From contig NC_045142.1 of the NCBI RefSeq assembly GCF_008831285.2, forward strand, positions 12,290,716 to 12,354,715: 64,000 nt of DNA, in the 5' to 3' direction. Each line of letters starts with the position of its first letter. Positions within the stretch are counted from its first letter, which is position 1. Under the pieces are notes generated by a model that saw only the letters and a list, made by a program, of their open reading frames with translations, was not told the DNA's origin and searched no databases. The position numbers and the translations under genes were made by a program. Shown piece by piece: positions 48,716 through 62,321 of the stretch. The stretch comes from Nymphaea colorata. Taxonomy: Eukaryota; Streptophyta; Magnoliopsida; Nymphaeales; Nymphaeaceae.

Positions 48716-50330
48716 TCATGGGTGGATCTTGACCTAAAATTCAACCTTAGTGGAGGCATTCAAGGATTAAGAAGGGCATAACCCCTTGTGTACATTTGTG
48801 CTAACCTCCTAATAACATGCTGGTCGCAACAACATAGCCTCCTCGAGGCCATTGCCCTGCACCTGCTAGGTGTGGCCGGTAGTGACTAGACCAAGGGGTA
48901 CTACAAAAAATAGATGCTAGCTAAGGTGGAGTTTACACATCAATCTGCCCTCCTTAAAATGGCCCTTGACTTGAAGGCCCAACAAATGGGTCTAATTTCC
49001 ACCCAGGTCCCAAGCGTGGTGTAGTCTGGGTCCAAAGGATACACATTTTTTATCATGGCTGATTGATGAAGGCACACCAATGTCATGAGCATATTGAACA
49101 TCATCCTGATGAGAATTGGCATGTGGTGTTGATCTCGGCTAGAGGAAGGTTAGTGAAACAAGAAGGATACATGGGCAAGGCCTCAACTATCACATCATTC
49201 CCATGCCTGGTTAGTTGTGACCATAGTGGGCAACAAGCTACACTGTGGTAGCTTGGTTTGGTTGGGGTTTGCCAGGCTAAGGTTGATGCTAGGGACTGCA
49301 AGTGAGAACTGGACACCAAACATGTCGAAGGCAACAGAGGAGGGCCACCTACCCTCAAGAGGTTCCGACGAAGACAATAGAAAAGGTAGTGGTGTCACTA
49401 CTTGGGGGCAGTAGCGGAGCTACTTGTTGGCTGGGGTGGGTCACTGCCCATTCCAGCCCATTAAAAAATTCATTATCCTATGTTAACTTCACATTGTTAT
49501 GACTAAATTTATATGTAGTGTCCACACCAAAGTCGTGTCACCTATACAAGTGCCCCACGGATGAAAAATCTTGGCTCCCAGTGCTTGGGGGATGTCTTTG
49601 TTCGAATGTCAGCCACAATGGAGCACGCAGGGATCGTGCTACGCCTAAACACATTATCATGAAGGTGTTGACCAATCAGATTCACCCTTTCCTGTGCATT
49701 TTGATTTCTTTGTCGCAAATGGCTTTTATCCGTGGGCATTCTATTCACATTCAATACATACTTGCATTAGAACTAGCAATTTCATGGCCTAATCCTGATC
49801 TCCCTTCTATATCTTGAAGCCCTTCGACTCTAACTCTTGGCAATTTTGATTCTAAGTTACGAGAATATATGCATTTTTGATCGTTGAATGCTTTGGAATC
49901 GGGAGCTCATGTGCGACTCTTCTGTTGTTCTCTCCATTAATAGCAAGCTTGGCGACTCACTTTTAGTTGCCAATAGATGGCTGCTGAGAGATAGGCCCCC
50001 TACCAGTTTATTTCAAAGAACAAGATACAGAGAGAAAAAATGTACAAAATGGTGAGCATCACCTAGTTTATAAAAAAGAAAACAAAAAACACAGAAGGCA
50101 AGCATAACCCAACTGCCCCAAATTATACGAAGAGTCTCACATCAAAAGGATAATCTTTCTCAAAGCATAGCAACATAGCTGGAAACTAGAGGAGCTCTCT
50201 ATCCCCCATCAAGCAGCATCTATGCGGACATTCCCCCACTTCAAGTGTGGGCATGTCATAGCGAACCCAGTGGCAGAGGTTTTTGAAATGCATCTATCTC
50301 TGATTCTCTGGTCTATCTGTCTCCTCCCTT
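48716..50330. other. Intergenic, transposon scraps
   Basis: No gene recognised. A short SINE-like head is seen at about 49409-49500 (AGTAGCGGAGCTAC). The GC-richer stretch 48780-49390 could be the end of another element but shows no diagnostic motif. Confidence 0.4.
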
Positions 50331-51460
50331 CAAGCATTCCTTTTAGTCTGCGTCTCCATTCTGTTGTTGGAGATTATACCTAAAGGTCCCTTGATTCTCT
50401 AAAGATTCCAACCAGCCATTAAGAATCTGCATTTCTGTTTCATCTCCTCTTGCACAAGCCTCAGTGTTACAGAATTTGTGGGTAATCCTATCCCCCATCT
50501 GCCACAGTCCAGTCACGATATAGCCATTGCCTTTTTGACAAAGCACAACCTGCAAAACATTGTGAGACTCATTGAACCTCACCTGCGGGCCGGAACAGAG
50601 AATACTAATTAGCTTCCATATTGACGAGACCTTTAACTCATCTTCTTCTTGCTCCAAACCACAGAACATCTCCTTAACAATCCTCCATGCTATAGAGAAA
50701 AATGGACTCTATGGTCATGGTGGGCATCCTTCCATGAGCTACCTCACTTCTGCTCCACCACAGCCTCCACACTCTGAGGGGAAAAGTCATCAACCAGCAC
50801 TTCCTAAACCATTTTCACTTGAATGGAAGTTTTTGCCAGAGTTGGATTTCCTTCTCAATACCCTGCCATGGAGCCCTACTCCTGCCAAACTTGGATACGA
50901 ACCTTCTGCCACACCCTCCTCAAAACCCTGCATTGGAAGAGAACATGCATGTTGCTCTCCTCTGACCTCTTGCACAGGTAGCACCGATTTGCCAGCTGAA
51001 CTCCATGCCTTTGGAGTCTGTCCTGCGTGGTCAGTCTTAGAATGGCTAGCTACGAAAAGTGTTCCAGCTTGCTCTGGCTGGGATTTTCACGTTCCATATA
51101 TTTTTGCCTCCAAGCTTCCTTCCTACCCTTCTGGCTAGATGCTTCCCAAATGCTTATGGACTTCAGGTCTCTAAGGTCATGAGAGGAGCTAAAAAGTTGG
51201 TCGGGTGAATTGTGAGCTCAACTTGACGAAGAGAAGATTCTGCCTCCTTTAAAATGGGAGTTCCAACATAATGCAGCTCCTTAACATCTACCACCGTAAG
51301 CTTCAACTGGCCACTTATACTTTCATAGTCCTCCCCACTCACTTCTTTTACCAGCAAGTTTTCATGCCACCAGTCAGACCAAAAGAGAGCCGTTGGGCCA
51401 GTTCCGATTTTCCATCTCACCTTGTTCTCAATAATCCCCCATCCTTTCCTCAAACTTTTC
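50330..51460 (-). pseudogene. LINE ORF2 3' relic (zf-RVT domain)
   Basis: The minus strand at about 50935-51015 reads HGVQLANRCYLCKRSEESNM followed by HVLFQC, the zf-RVT pattern CxxCxxxxEtxxHlfxxC found at the end of plant L1-type ORF2. Upstream, 51163-51453 reads KVRWKIGTGPTALFWSDWWH, the W.VG.G..i.FW.D.W block that precedes it. Stops and frame changes show it is dead. The 50343-50669 frame downstream is unrecognised. Confidence 0.72.
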
Positions 51461-54151
51461 CAAGCCCAAGAGCCCCTCCAGGGCCGATGAATACTTTAGA
51501 GGCTCCTTCTCGCTTGGACTTATCTGGCTCTGCACCACTGAGTCATGAGTTAGTTAATACCCAAGCAACACTACATCGAAGCTTGGGTGACTCGGTTAGA
51601 ATCAGCTTTGTTAGATCATTAACTTGGCTTGGAATCTCCTGAGTCAGGCACGAATTTTGATAATACATAATGAGATTTTGATACATATTGCTTTTGACCC
51701 AATTTTATCTGTAAACTAATTTAATTTTCTCAATCCATGTATAAGAAAAGAGAAACGTGTGCCTGATGCTGTTGTTGTATAGAGCATTGTAACTGTGCTG
51801 TTGTAGGGTTTCACAGCCAGACGACAAATGGCAGGCCACTAGTGACGATCATTGGGTGGTGGCCTCTCTCCCTCTCTGGCTTTCACTTTTCAGTTTTCAC
51901 TAATGAACTTTTAGTCTTTTACTACATAATTAAGTTTGTCAGTCACCACTTAGTGTTAGCCTATTCATGTGAAGTGTGAGTGTGAATTGTGTAGGATAAG
52001 TGAGTTTATGTATAGTTCATACTGCAAAGGACGAGTATGAATCCCATGCTAATATAATTCTCCAATGTAATTACATAGTTATGTAATGAATTCTCTAATG
52101 TAATTATGGATTGAGTTTGTGCATAATGCATCCTGCATAGTTCATGTAATTAGTCCTGTAATGTAGTTATCTAACAACATAATCTATTCTTTCTTATAAA
52201 TTTATAATAATATTCTCAAACTGTTTATTTTATATTTGTTTACTTATTATTAGGCAAACTTCTTAATTTTGAAAGTTCCTTAGAAGTCTCTTTATAGATA
52301 AGGATGTTTCAAGCACATTATCTCTTACATTTTGATGTTGATCTTAGTGTCTTATAGTATGTCACTTTGAATTCGATGATTTGTCATTTAATCACTATTG
52401 ATAGTGAGATAATAAACACGCTAAACTATTGATTATGGACCATGACACATGTAACTATGTTCAAAATTTTCATCACGTTATAGTAAAAAATACACTAAAA
52501 AAAATTACCACCTGATTCGACGAGTAGCGGAGTCAAGTCGCTGATCCGATGACCTATCTTCTGCTGATCCTAGTCCGATTTCTGGCTTTGCTGACCTACA
52601 AATACCAGAATCATAGGACAAACGTGGCCCTCAAAAGGGGATGCATTTGTTTACCCTAGAATAGTTTGCCCAAGGCACGCTACGGAGTAACAAACTTCCT
52701 GTCCTGCCATTTCTTGCCATTCAAACACCAACTATGGTGTCAATTTTTTTGAAGTTTTTACACATGATTAAAAATTTGCTTTTCCATGAGTTCAACTTCA
52801 GTTATTTTGAACTGAGAGAGAGAGAGTTAATGAATCAAATTCATTAGTAGGTCTTCATGTTCCTCGTTTCGTCCATCGCCAAAACTTTTGCAACATTGTA
52901 CCACTTTAACCAATACTTAAAAAAGGGAAGAAAAGTATCTTCCTTCTTGTGCTCTATGGGAAAATACTGCCGACTACCAAATTTTATGGCTGATAACTAG
53001 TAAGACGATGTGTTTTTTCCATTACTTGCCTTTTTTTCTTGAAAAAGTCAGTTGCAGTGTTTCTTTTTGTAAGTTGTTACTCCTCGTCACATATTTGTCT
53101 CCCCGCTTAAATTTTGCTCGCTTCTCCATATAGTTTACCAAGCTGCCATTCGAAAACGTTGTACCTTTAGTTTGTCACTCTGAGATCTGCCTTTTGCACA
53201 TCGGCTACTTGCCACTACCAATTGCTTTTTTATTTTTTCCAGAACTTATGTCAGAAAGGAAAACCATTGTTTTCCAAAACTTACTTCAGTAAACCGAAAA
53301 GAGCTAAGGCCACCTGGCCAAGTTGAAGAAAAAGCCAAGACTTCAAGGCCCAAGACCTAGCCCAATGACATGCCAATGACATGCCTAACACATTTGCTCA
53401 TTTTTCTTTTCGAGAAAAAGTGATCGATCAGATACAGTTGCGACGACGCTCACACAGTCACCCTTCACCTTGTTTGGCAACTTGAGATCATCATTAAATG
53501 GACACCACTTATACGAGTTATATGTCTGCAAAACAAAATAATATGTAAAAGCTAGGGAATGATGGAAAGAAATTGACCTACCCGAAGCCCTTTAACAAGA
53601 AAAAAACAGAAACGAACCACTGCCATTCGTGTGTTTGGGAAAAAAAAAAAGAAAAAAAACAGACCCCGCCAGACAGTGCCACTGTTTCCAATACAAAAGA
53701 ATCGTGCCCACAAAAATGAAACTGATGATCAAGCTCTTTCCCTAAGCCAATAGACCCAACCTCCCCTCAAACCTCAAACCAAGCACAACCAGCCTTATAA
53801 ACAAGTCCATAAAAAATCCTCGCTATCTCAAGCAAGCCTAATTTCTTGAGGGACTGCGGTTTCATTTTTCATAAATAAAATATTAAGGATTCACAAAAAG
53901 GTTTTTCTTCTCTTCATTTTACACAGACAACATGCTAGAGATTTAAAGAAAAAAGAAGCTTTTTCTTCCCCCCAAAAAAGATCAATATATAAACTTTTGT
54001 GTGTGTGACCACAATCATATGAGAATCAGCACTATCCCCATGACGCATCTTTAGCATCTCTTCTATCACTTTAGCACGTCAGATGAGTATAGCTGAATTA
54101 AAGGGAAACTCGGTGTTTCTTTTCGGACTTCACTACCTGTACGTAGTTGTT
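51460..54151. other. Intergenic, downstream of the E1 gene
   Basis: No coding sequence recognised. It is AT-rich with an A-run near 53640-53660. The portion nearest 54151 should contain the 3' UTR and polyadenylation site of the minus-strand E1 gene, but no signal can be singled out. Confidence 0.45.
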
Positions 54152-57100
54152 CTACCTAAAGTATATGGACACCAGAGGGACGTCGATGTCGTTTTCTTCC
54201 TCGTCCTCACAAGCCACCACAATGTCAAAATGGCGTCGGCTTGGTGGTACCTCTAACTTAGAAATCTCCATAGCCAAGTCAACCACCTTCCGGTCCATAC
54301 GCTCTCTGTGCCTGGGAAATATGCTGTTATAAAGCAGACTCTGTCCACATGAAATGCTGTAGGCAGTTAATCCTCTGGCTTGGAACCATTGAAGTAATTC
54401 TCTCAAGGTCAGGTTCTCCCTTATAATCCAGCGGTCCCATACTGTCCAGCTTAGATCACGATGTTTAATCACCTTTGGCCCAACTGGTTCTGCCATGACA
54501 AATAGAGGCAGAGCCAAGTTGGCAAATGTGTTTCTATAATCATCTAATTTATGGCCTCCAGCCAGCACTTTGTACAATTCCAGACACACGAACCCCGTAG
54601 CCATCGCAGTAGTAGTAGCAATTGCAGGAATTATTCTTCCTGCTATGAACTTTGCCTTCAGTTTCTCAACTTCAGGAATGCCGTAGTTTCTTGCACGCAT
54701 ATTAGCCAGGCCAGAAATCAAGTCTATGTGGTAATTTGTATCATCATCCTGCAAACATGTTCACAGAAATTTAAAGACAAATTAAAATTTAAACGAAAAA
54801 TGTCCCAGTAAATGGCTCCAAACCTTTTCAAACTGTATTGGGTTCATTCTGAACCCAGACGGCAGTTCAGTCGCACGCTCGTCCAGTTTCAGTATTAGAC
54901 CATCTATTACAGCAGCATCATCGGTGGAAGCTGTGGTGAGAGTGGTGGCCTTCTCATCGGTCACAATCTTCACATCCCGTTTGGGATGAAATTCTGAAAC
55001 TGTAACTCTTTTGATCGCAGCAACAAACTCATTGCTGTCAGGTCTTTTTGCCCAATCTGGTACATTTATACAGAATGCTTCTGCTCGCAGGATGGAAGCA
55101 GCCATGATAAAGTGACGGTGGGCTACATCCTCGACGGAAAACACCAATGGTCTAGGGAAGCGCTTAGGAGCAGACCAGAATGGAAAGCCAGTACTAGTGG
55201 CAGCATCTTCCGGGAAAGTAAAAGTCAGCTGCTTTACACGGTTTGAAAAGTAATCCTCAAACCTGAAAAACTAGTGCTGTTAGGAGGAAAAGGGGATAAC
55301 TAGTTCAAGCAGCGAAGTGAGGAAAGAAATTTTGTACTTACTTCAGACGTGCCCAAGCAACACAGTCTTGGAAAGTCTCACAATACTCAGTGCCAAGACA
55401 TTCAATTACACGCTCAAGAGTCTCCTTAGCCTGAACATCCCCCGCAGATCTTATAGCAGCTTTATATTCATTTGGTTTTGACAGGAAGGAGTTCACTTCA
55501 GTCGGTGTTTTCTCAAGCAACCCTTCAAACTCAGAACGAGCCCAGGTTAGGCAGTGATCAATGTTGTGGGGGAAGGAATGCACAGTGCACATAGGTGCTT
55601 GCTTCTCAGGAGGATCCCTCGATGCCCCATAGTTTTCTGTAAGATGAGGGATCACCATTTGTGTATTACACTTGGTTCCTAGAGTTCCCGACTCCAAAAG
55701 TGGCTTCTGAAAATATAAGCACCTACTATCTATGTAAAGCCTTGCAGTAACATTGTCCAGTGCATTGATGACAACATCTAAGCCCTCCCAAAATGGGTCG
55801 TCGAACACATTTTCAGTATCAGGACTAGCACGGTTTTGCAGAGCCTCTATATTAAGTGAAGGGTTAATTAATACAGCAGCAGCTGCAGCAACAGTAGATT
55901 TTGCTTGACCAATGTTCCAATCTCTGAACAGGAACTGCCTGCTGAGGTTACTTTTCTCAATAACATCATCATCAGTAATGACAAGCTTGCCTTGGGAATC
56001 ACAAGAGACCCCCATCAAGCTTAAATTTTTCAAAAATTCACATCCCAGCGCACCAGCTCCAACAACAAATACTTTGGCTTCCTCGAACTTTTTCTGCAGC
56101 TTGGAACCAAAGACTGATATTTGTGGATCATAGCGACTACTTATTGGCATCAGATCACCAGGATCCAGTGGCTCAGCAGGGAGTGACTCAAGTGAGTCAA
56201 AGTAAAAGAACTGAGAGAAACACATCAATCCGAACGAGAGAAGTCAAATAACAAAATCTAACAAAAGAAGCAAAGGAATAAAAACACAACATACAGAGCA
56301 TAGCCACAAGAAAACACATATTCTTAAAAAAACCACGTTTGAAATGTTAAAAACTGGTCAGCTGAATAAAACGTGAAAAAACACACTTTTTTGAAACAAA
56401 ACATCAAAAACGTAAAAACACATATTTCCCCTTTTTACATGTATTTTCCTTTTTTTCATGCTTTTTATCGTTTTTTCATGTTTTTTGCAGTTTGTACTTT
56501 TTAGTTACCAGATTTTTATTTTCAACTTTTTTGTATTTTATTTTTAAGATTTTGGCCATCTTTCTTTTTTCTTGCCAAAAAATTAATTGTTTTAAAGTTT
56601 GCCAAAATTTTCCTTTTTTTTTTCATCAAAAACAACTTGGCCATTTTAGACCCATATTAAAACCCAAAAAAAAAGGGATATTTGTGGCTATGATACAAAG
56701 CCCGATCAATAACAAATTCAACTAAGTAGGAAGACTCAAAGATCAAAATATGTGAGAGTCAACAGCATAAAGATGAGAAGGAGATTCTGGCCGAAGGATA
56801 GAACATCCCTCTCTTTTGGGTGCTCAAACTTTTAGCACATCTGCACTATAAAGACACTGAAAATGTCGCAACTTGCTCTTTCTTGAATAACTAAATTAAG
56901 GAACTGACCTGGTAAATGGGATGAAACTTTCCGGAACAAGCTTTCACAACCTCCTGTCCAGCAATACCACCAAAGATAGCAGCCATAGGGTTCAGTACTG
57001 CCCTTGCTCCACAAGCAAAATGTTGAAGAACATTTTCATCTATCTCCCCCAATTTTGCATCACCTGGCAACTCCTCATTCATTGCAGTAACCATGTCTAC

Positions 57101-57706
57101 CAACCTCCGAGAATCTTCATCTGATCCAGCAATAGGAAATCGGCCGGTCTTGGATATGAATTTGTCAAGAGCTTCGAATGCCAAATGCAGAAGAGGTGGC
57201 CTAAAGGACTTCGCAAAGTCACTAAGAAGAAAATATCCAGGATCTCTTAGTGCAACCTTTAAGGGTTTAAAATTCAAGTTCTTTGGTTGCTTGACCTGAG
57301 TTGCTATGCCACCTTTATCATATTCACCAAATTTTGTGGTATCCTCCTCTAAGACAAATGAAAATGGCCTTGCATTTTTAATCCTTCTAGGTTTTCCATC
57401 GTTCAGCTCAGTCATGCCCTTGATTTCAGAAAACACAACCAGATCTCCATCTTGAAATTCAAGCCGTTCATCATCAACAAACGAAACAAGTGCAGGATTA
57501 TCATTGCTGATCGAAGCAATGATGCCAGTGTGTGGCTCCTTATCATCCACATCTAGAACTGTAAATTCAGGTCCAAAGTCACAAAATATGCTCCCAAATA
57601 AACCTCTAACTTCAGATTTGATGAAAGCTATGGGTGGCTGATGATTATGACAGTACTCATCAAATTCAATTGCCTTCTCCAAATTGATATTGGTAAAAAC
57701 GACAGC
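54152..57706 (-). CDS. UBA1: Ubiquitin-activating enzyme E1, C-terminal 900 aa (5' exons not in view)
   Basis: E1 adenylates ubiquitin with ATP, then carries it as a thioester for transfer to E2 enzymes, in cytosol and nucleus. Exons: 56909-57706, 55342-56210, 54824-55262, 54152-54748, joined by GT..AG introns with consistent phases (2703 nt, 900 aa plus stop). In order one sees the later part of the inactive adenylation domain with the FCCH region, the active adenylation domain with the [13 protein letters not shown] nucleotide loop, the catalytic cysteine in PMCTVHSFP (visible residue 474, codon 55587-55589), the rest of the Cys domain, and the C-terminal ubiquitin-fold domain ending PLVSIYFR. 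The first exon shown starts AVVFTN after TTGCAG, so about 180 N-terminal residues of a typical 1080-aa plant E1 lie upstream. Confidence 0.93.
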
Positions 57707-58593
57707 CTGCAATGAAAAATGAGTGAGATCTGAAGGGACTTAGACAAAAACATAACAAACCTCTCAACCAAGAACAAGCTCCCCGTATAATTAACTACAT
57801 TACTACAAGAATAAAATAAGCATAAAAGAACATGTAAGGTAATGTAAGAAACTTCAGACGTAACCACCAATGAGGATTCATTAAAAAAGTTTCAGTAGTA
57901 TGAAAATAAGACAGTTAAAATAAGGAACTGCATTTATCTAGTGAAGTGATTGCAAGAAACAAAGTACAGATATATACCTAGGCTTGAACATTTAATGAGT
58001 CAAGACTTGTGCAAAAACCAAGCTAGTCATTCATTCATGAAAAAAAAAACCCCACAATTCTACAGAATGGCCACAAGAGAATGGCAAATGATCTATAAAA
58101 TATAACTAATGACTATCATGAACTTCCTTATAGACAATTCCCTCTCAACCTTTTACAATCTCAATTTAAAAAACAGGGATACACCCCACAAGAATTTATC
58201 TTTCCAAAATTTGACATTGGTGTATCAGGGTAATAGTAGCCAAAAAACAGTCATATTAGCATATTCTACGAATGCATGCACAGGGTGCCTGAAGCAAGCA
58301 ACCTCCACACTTCAGTAATTGTTCTGCATGTTCACATCAATATTTGTGTGCATGCATGTGCATGCACATTCAAAAATGCATGAAAAATTTTAAAGCTACA
58401 TATGACCAACATTAATTTTAAAAGGGTAAACCAACAAACTCTAGATTTTTCCTTTTCATAACAATGCAACTGCCTTTAACACATCACAGCAGAAAGCACT
58501 AAGTACCTTACAATCTTTGATGTTGTAAAACATGAAACATTGAGGATGGGGAAGCTAGAATTTTGATCAAATATACAATTGCAAAAGATGGAC

Positions 58594-58673
<80 letters not shown>

Positions 58674-59005
58674 GGATCCTTCCGGCAAAAGGGATACCCA
58701 TTGATGATTTATTCATAGAATCCTGTAGCAAACAAGAGCTGTCCAACTAAAAATTTGGATGGCGCTCATTGGCCATCTGTAATACCCCAAAAAGTTTAGT
58801 CTTGTATTGAAGATTGTGAGAAATCTTCAAGAACTTATAAGAGGGGTCATTAATGAAATGATTGTCCTGGTTCCTAGTCTTTTCAGGGTTGGAACTGAAA
58901 CTGCTAGGGGGTTAGGATCCGTTGAACCATGGGCCCGAGCCCAGAAGTGGGTCGAGTTGTTATACCATTCCCCTGTCCTCCCCACAACATGTCTTCCCTC
59001 TTGCC
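57707..59005. other. Region upstream of the visible E1 exons
   Basis: Probably intronic. I searched the minus strand for the expected E1 N-terminal blocks (LAVYGRETM, GAEIAKNL) and found none. It contains a compound (TA)n(GA)n microsatellite at 58597-58669. Confidence 0.5.
58597..58669. repeat. Compound (TA)n(GA)n microsatellite
   Basis: A pure TA tract passes directly into a pure GA tract. Confidence 0.96.
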
Positions 59006-59715
59006 CTATGTCACATGAGTGCGGGGTGCGGGTGCCGGAACGGCACATCCCAAAAAATTTAGGTGCGGTGGTACGGTGAAGGTATTTTATTATTATTATT
59101 ATTATTATTATTAATTTATTATATATATAACAGAATAAATACGTATATAACATACTTGCATAATTGTATTGCATAGGAAAATATCAAAACAACATGTATT
59201 ATATATAATATATTATATAAAGTAATTAGCAAAATGACATACTAATAGTCTAACATAAAACATAAAAAATTGATAGAATCATAAAAGCAGAAATTGAAAA
59301 TCTGAATTAAAACTTCAAAAAAACAACACTAACTACAGCTGATCGGCTGCATAATGCATATATAAAAAAGCTTATATTATATACTACAAGTTTATAACAT
59401 GACAATATATCACTGTATCAGTTGCAAAGGATATATGCACGATTGCATATGTACACGACTGACAATATATATTTGTTAGTTAAATTTTGAAACTTTTATA
59501 GTAGAATCAAGAACAACTGAACAAGCATGTAAAACAAAATGCTAAGATGTATACAACAATAATACCAAAAAATGGGACACATTTAGACCAGACGCGGGTT
59601 GACCGCAGAGTTTGACCATAATCAGGTGCGTGTCAAAAATGGACAAATATAGTCTGGTGCGACGCGAGTCGGAGCGGCACCCATGTCCGGTGTGCACCCG
59701 CACCCGACTCGATGT
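59006..59715. mobile_element. CTATGTCAC-family MITE, copy E (right end unclear)
   Basis: The left end reads CTATGTCACATGAGTGCGG followed by GTGCGGGTGCCGG words, then a (TTA)n core near 59085-59115. The right part has the complementary CACCCGCACCCGACTCG words near 59690. A clean right terminus and target duplication were not found, so the right border is approximate. Confidence 0.6.
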
Positions 59716-60651
59716 GATTTGGGTGCGGCAGTAAAATAAAAGAGTCTGTGCGGCAGCCTATGGCTTGATTGACTGTTACAAATGTAGGATAGCTGAGATT
59801 TGGAGAGGAAGAGCCACGCCAAAGTGGGCATCAAGGATGAGCTAGCAGGTGCTGAGCACAAGATGACCCCCAACAAGCAGGTGGATTGTGCTATGGTACG
59901 TTCAGCAGTATCAGGCAATTCAGCAGTCAAGGGGGTCCGGCAAGCACTCACCCACACTAATGGCAATAAAGAAAAGCTCTTTCCTCTTTGGTATTATGGG
60001 AGTGGAATCAGAGAGACCAGGAGTGCTCGACTGTTGATTGACATCACTAGCTAGAAGAGTGAAAGAAATCAAGGAGGAAAAGACCTGGAGATGGAGGGGA
60101 CTTAATTGACAGCAGATGCCCAACCCAATGCCGCCATCAGGTCATCAAAGGCCTCATCCCACAGGTGGATGAATACACAAAGCATTGTCACAGATATCTT
60201 GATATTTTCGAACATATCACAACATTAATGCTAAAAATGAGAAAAACAAAAAAAAAACATGTTCCTAATGAGAACACCATTTATTGCATTTTTTGCATTC
60301 TTTTTTTTCTCTTCTTTTGCATTAATTTCATCATTGAATCAATTTAAACTTGAAAGAATTGTTTGTAATCATTTTTATCATCATTAACATTTTCTTTTTA
60401 TCATCTTGTCTAGTTTTTCTAATGACTTATTAATTTTTTATTAATTTTGCTTTTATCTAATGTTTAGATTTTTTATTTTTTTGAGAAAAGTGTCAAAAAA
60501 ACACCCAAGAAAACCTCGCTGTTGAAAACTCAAAAAACATATTTGTGACCATGGTGCAAAGAGAGGGAGAAATCTGATTTGGGTAGTACAATATAAAAGA
60601 ATGAACAGCCCAAATGAGAGAGGTTCCCACCAAGAAGGATGTTCATCTGAT

Positions 60652-60654
<3 letters not shown>

Positions 60655-60693
<39 letters not shown>
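60655..60693. repeat. (GT)n microsatellite
   Basis: Pure GT run followed by a short TATATA. Confidence 0.95.
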
Positions 60694-60700
<7 letters not shown>

Positions 60701-61388
60701 GACACAAGCAATGTGCACTCCAAGTTCGGCTTGGGTGCGGAATACGCAATCAACGCGAATCAAGTGCAGCAGCTAGTTGCACCTGCCTATTTCTGTCCAA
60801 AAGAAGTGCACAGAGAGTCAATGGCAAGTAAAGTGCGGTCAAACATTACTGGAGTCCATTTCATCCTTCAGCTTACTTGGAAAGAAAAAAATAATCTAGG
60901 GTTACAAGTTCCACATTTACCCCCTCACCCTTTCTCTCTCCCATCTTCCTGTCTATGTCTTTAATGGAACTGACACTAGCATAAGGTGGTGCAATTTCAA
61001 CACACCTATGACCAGCAGCTCTCAATTTCCATTACAGCAGTTTCTTGCCTCAACCGTCGGCCTCCCAGTCTCACCACTTCCACTAATGAACAGGAGAAAC
61101 AAGCTTATGCTCTCATCCACCATGGCCTCACACCTCAGCATTTTTTAAGTTTGTGTTAGGGCCACTTGTAGCTTATATATATTCTGTGTTCTATAAGGTC
61201 ATCTAGTAATAATATTGTACAAGCCGTGATCTCAGTTAAATTTTTTTCTGTTTAAATCTGTCTTCATCCGCTTCATATACTCTGCTTTATTTGATAATTT
61301 GTATCCTCTCTGTTTTCAACCTATTTATATATTAGTTTTAATTTGTTTGCTATGGACCTGTTTTAGCTGACATATACAATTTGTTTTG

Positions 61389-61440
<52 letters not shown>
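61389..61440. repeat. (TA)n microsatellite
   Basis: Pure TA run about 215 bp before the Copia-3 LTR. Confidence 0.96.
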
Positions 61441-61445
<5 letters not shown>

Positions 61446-61654
61446 ACAGTTAATATAATGGGGAGGTTTTAATAAGTGTCATGGGTTAATGAAAGTGATT
61501 CTATATTCTCCCAAAAAACTTGTCTCAACATGGTAATTTTCGACCTCAAACAAAAACAATTTGAATCAAACTGACGTCAACTTGATTTATTTCTGCATGG
61601 TGGCTAAGTTGTTTCCTGTTTTTCATTGAAAATTTTGGTGATTGTGTTGCTGCT

Positions 61655-61939
61655 TGTTAGAATATGTTGTTGTGGGAACCGGGTCCATATCTGGACCCGG
61701 TTCTATGGGGCGCGGGTACCGAGGCGAGCTCGGTACCCTAGGCGGCTTCTCCTCTCTCCCTCTATATATTGTCCTTATGTGTAAGTGTTGAATTATGTGG
61801 AATAACATTTTCTCTCTCCTAGGGTTGCGGTTGTGCACCTAAGTTAGAGCTTCTCCGTGGTTTTTCACCTCTCTTTGAGGTTTTCCACGTATATTGTGTG
61901 TTCCTTCTCTTTCTCTCCATCTTGGTGTGTGTTTCTACA
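61655..61939 (+). repeat. Copia-3 putative 5' LTR
   Basis: About 285 bp, ending CTACA directly before the primer-binding site. It contains two perfect hairpins (61677-61702, 11-bp stem; 61714-61738, 10-bp stem) and a TATATAT box (61763-61769). The start is inferred. Confidence 0.6.
61763..61769 (+). promoter_or_regulatory. Putative TATA box of the Copia-3 LTR
   Basis: TATATAT lies about 25-60 bp downstream of the hairpins and upstream of the presumed R region, a suitable position for the LTR promoter. Confidence 0.45.
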
Positions 61940-61951
61940 TGGTATCAGAGC
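61940..61951 (+). other. Copia-3 primer-binding site
   Basis: TGGTATCAGAGC is an exact match to the plant copia site complementary to initiator tRNA-Met and directly follows the LTR. Confidence 0.95.
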
Positions 61952-62321
61952 CAACGCGTGAGAGATCGTTGGTGTGATCGTCGTGTTTCCGCCGGTTTTT
62001 TGCCGCTGCTGTTTTCTCCGTTTTTTCTCTGCCGCTGCTGCGCCGTCGCTCACTGCTGCGCCGCCGCCGTCCAGCGCTGCCAGCGGCGCCGCCATCGTCC
62101 GGCGCGGTTGTTCTCTGCTGCGTTGCCGTTGTCCATCACTGCCGTTGCCCACTTCAGCGCCGCCGTCGTCCCGCGCCACCGCTGCCCATCACCGTCGCCG
62201 TCCATCGTTCCCAGCGTCGCCCAGGAACGTCGCCGCCTGCCTTCCGTAGCCGCTGCCTCATTCCCGTCGCCTCTGCCTAGTTCTTGCCGCTGTGCCTCTT
62301 GTTGCTGTGTGCGTGTTTGTG

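Larger units (their letters stand above)
59716..61654. other. Intergenic or intronic, repeats only
   Basis: Contains a (GT)n tract (60655-60693), T-rich DNA at about 60290-60480 and a (TA)n tract (61389-61440). No E1 exon or other gene recognised. Confidence 0.45.

Noticed and set aside
48940-49502. Several overlapping ORFs on both strands
   Set aside because: They shadow one another over GC-richer repeat DNA, and no domain is recognisable in any frame.
59622-60123. ORFs next to MITE copy E
   Set aside because: Part lies in the GC-rich MITE arm. The remainder has no recognisable motif and is not conserved in frame.
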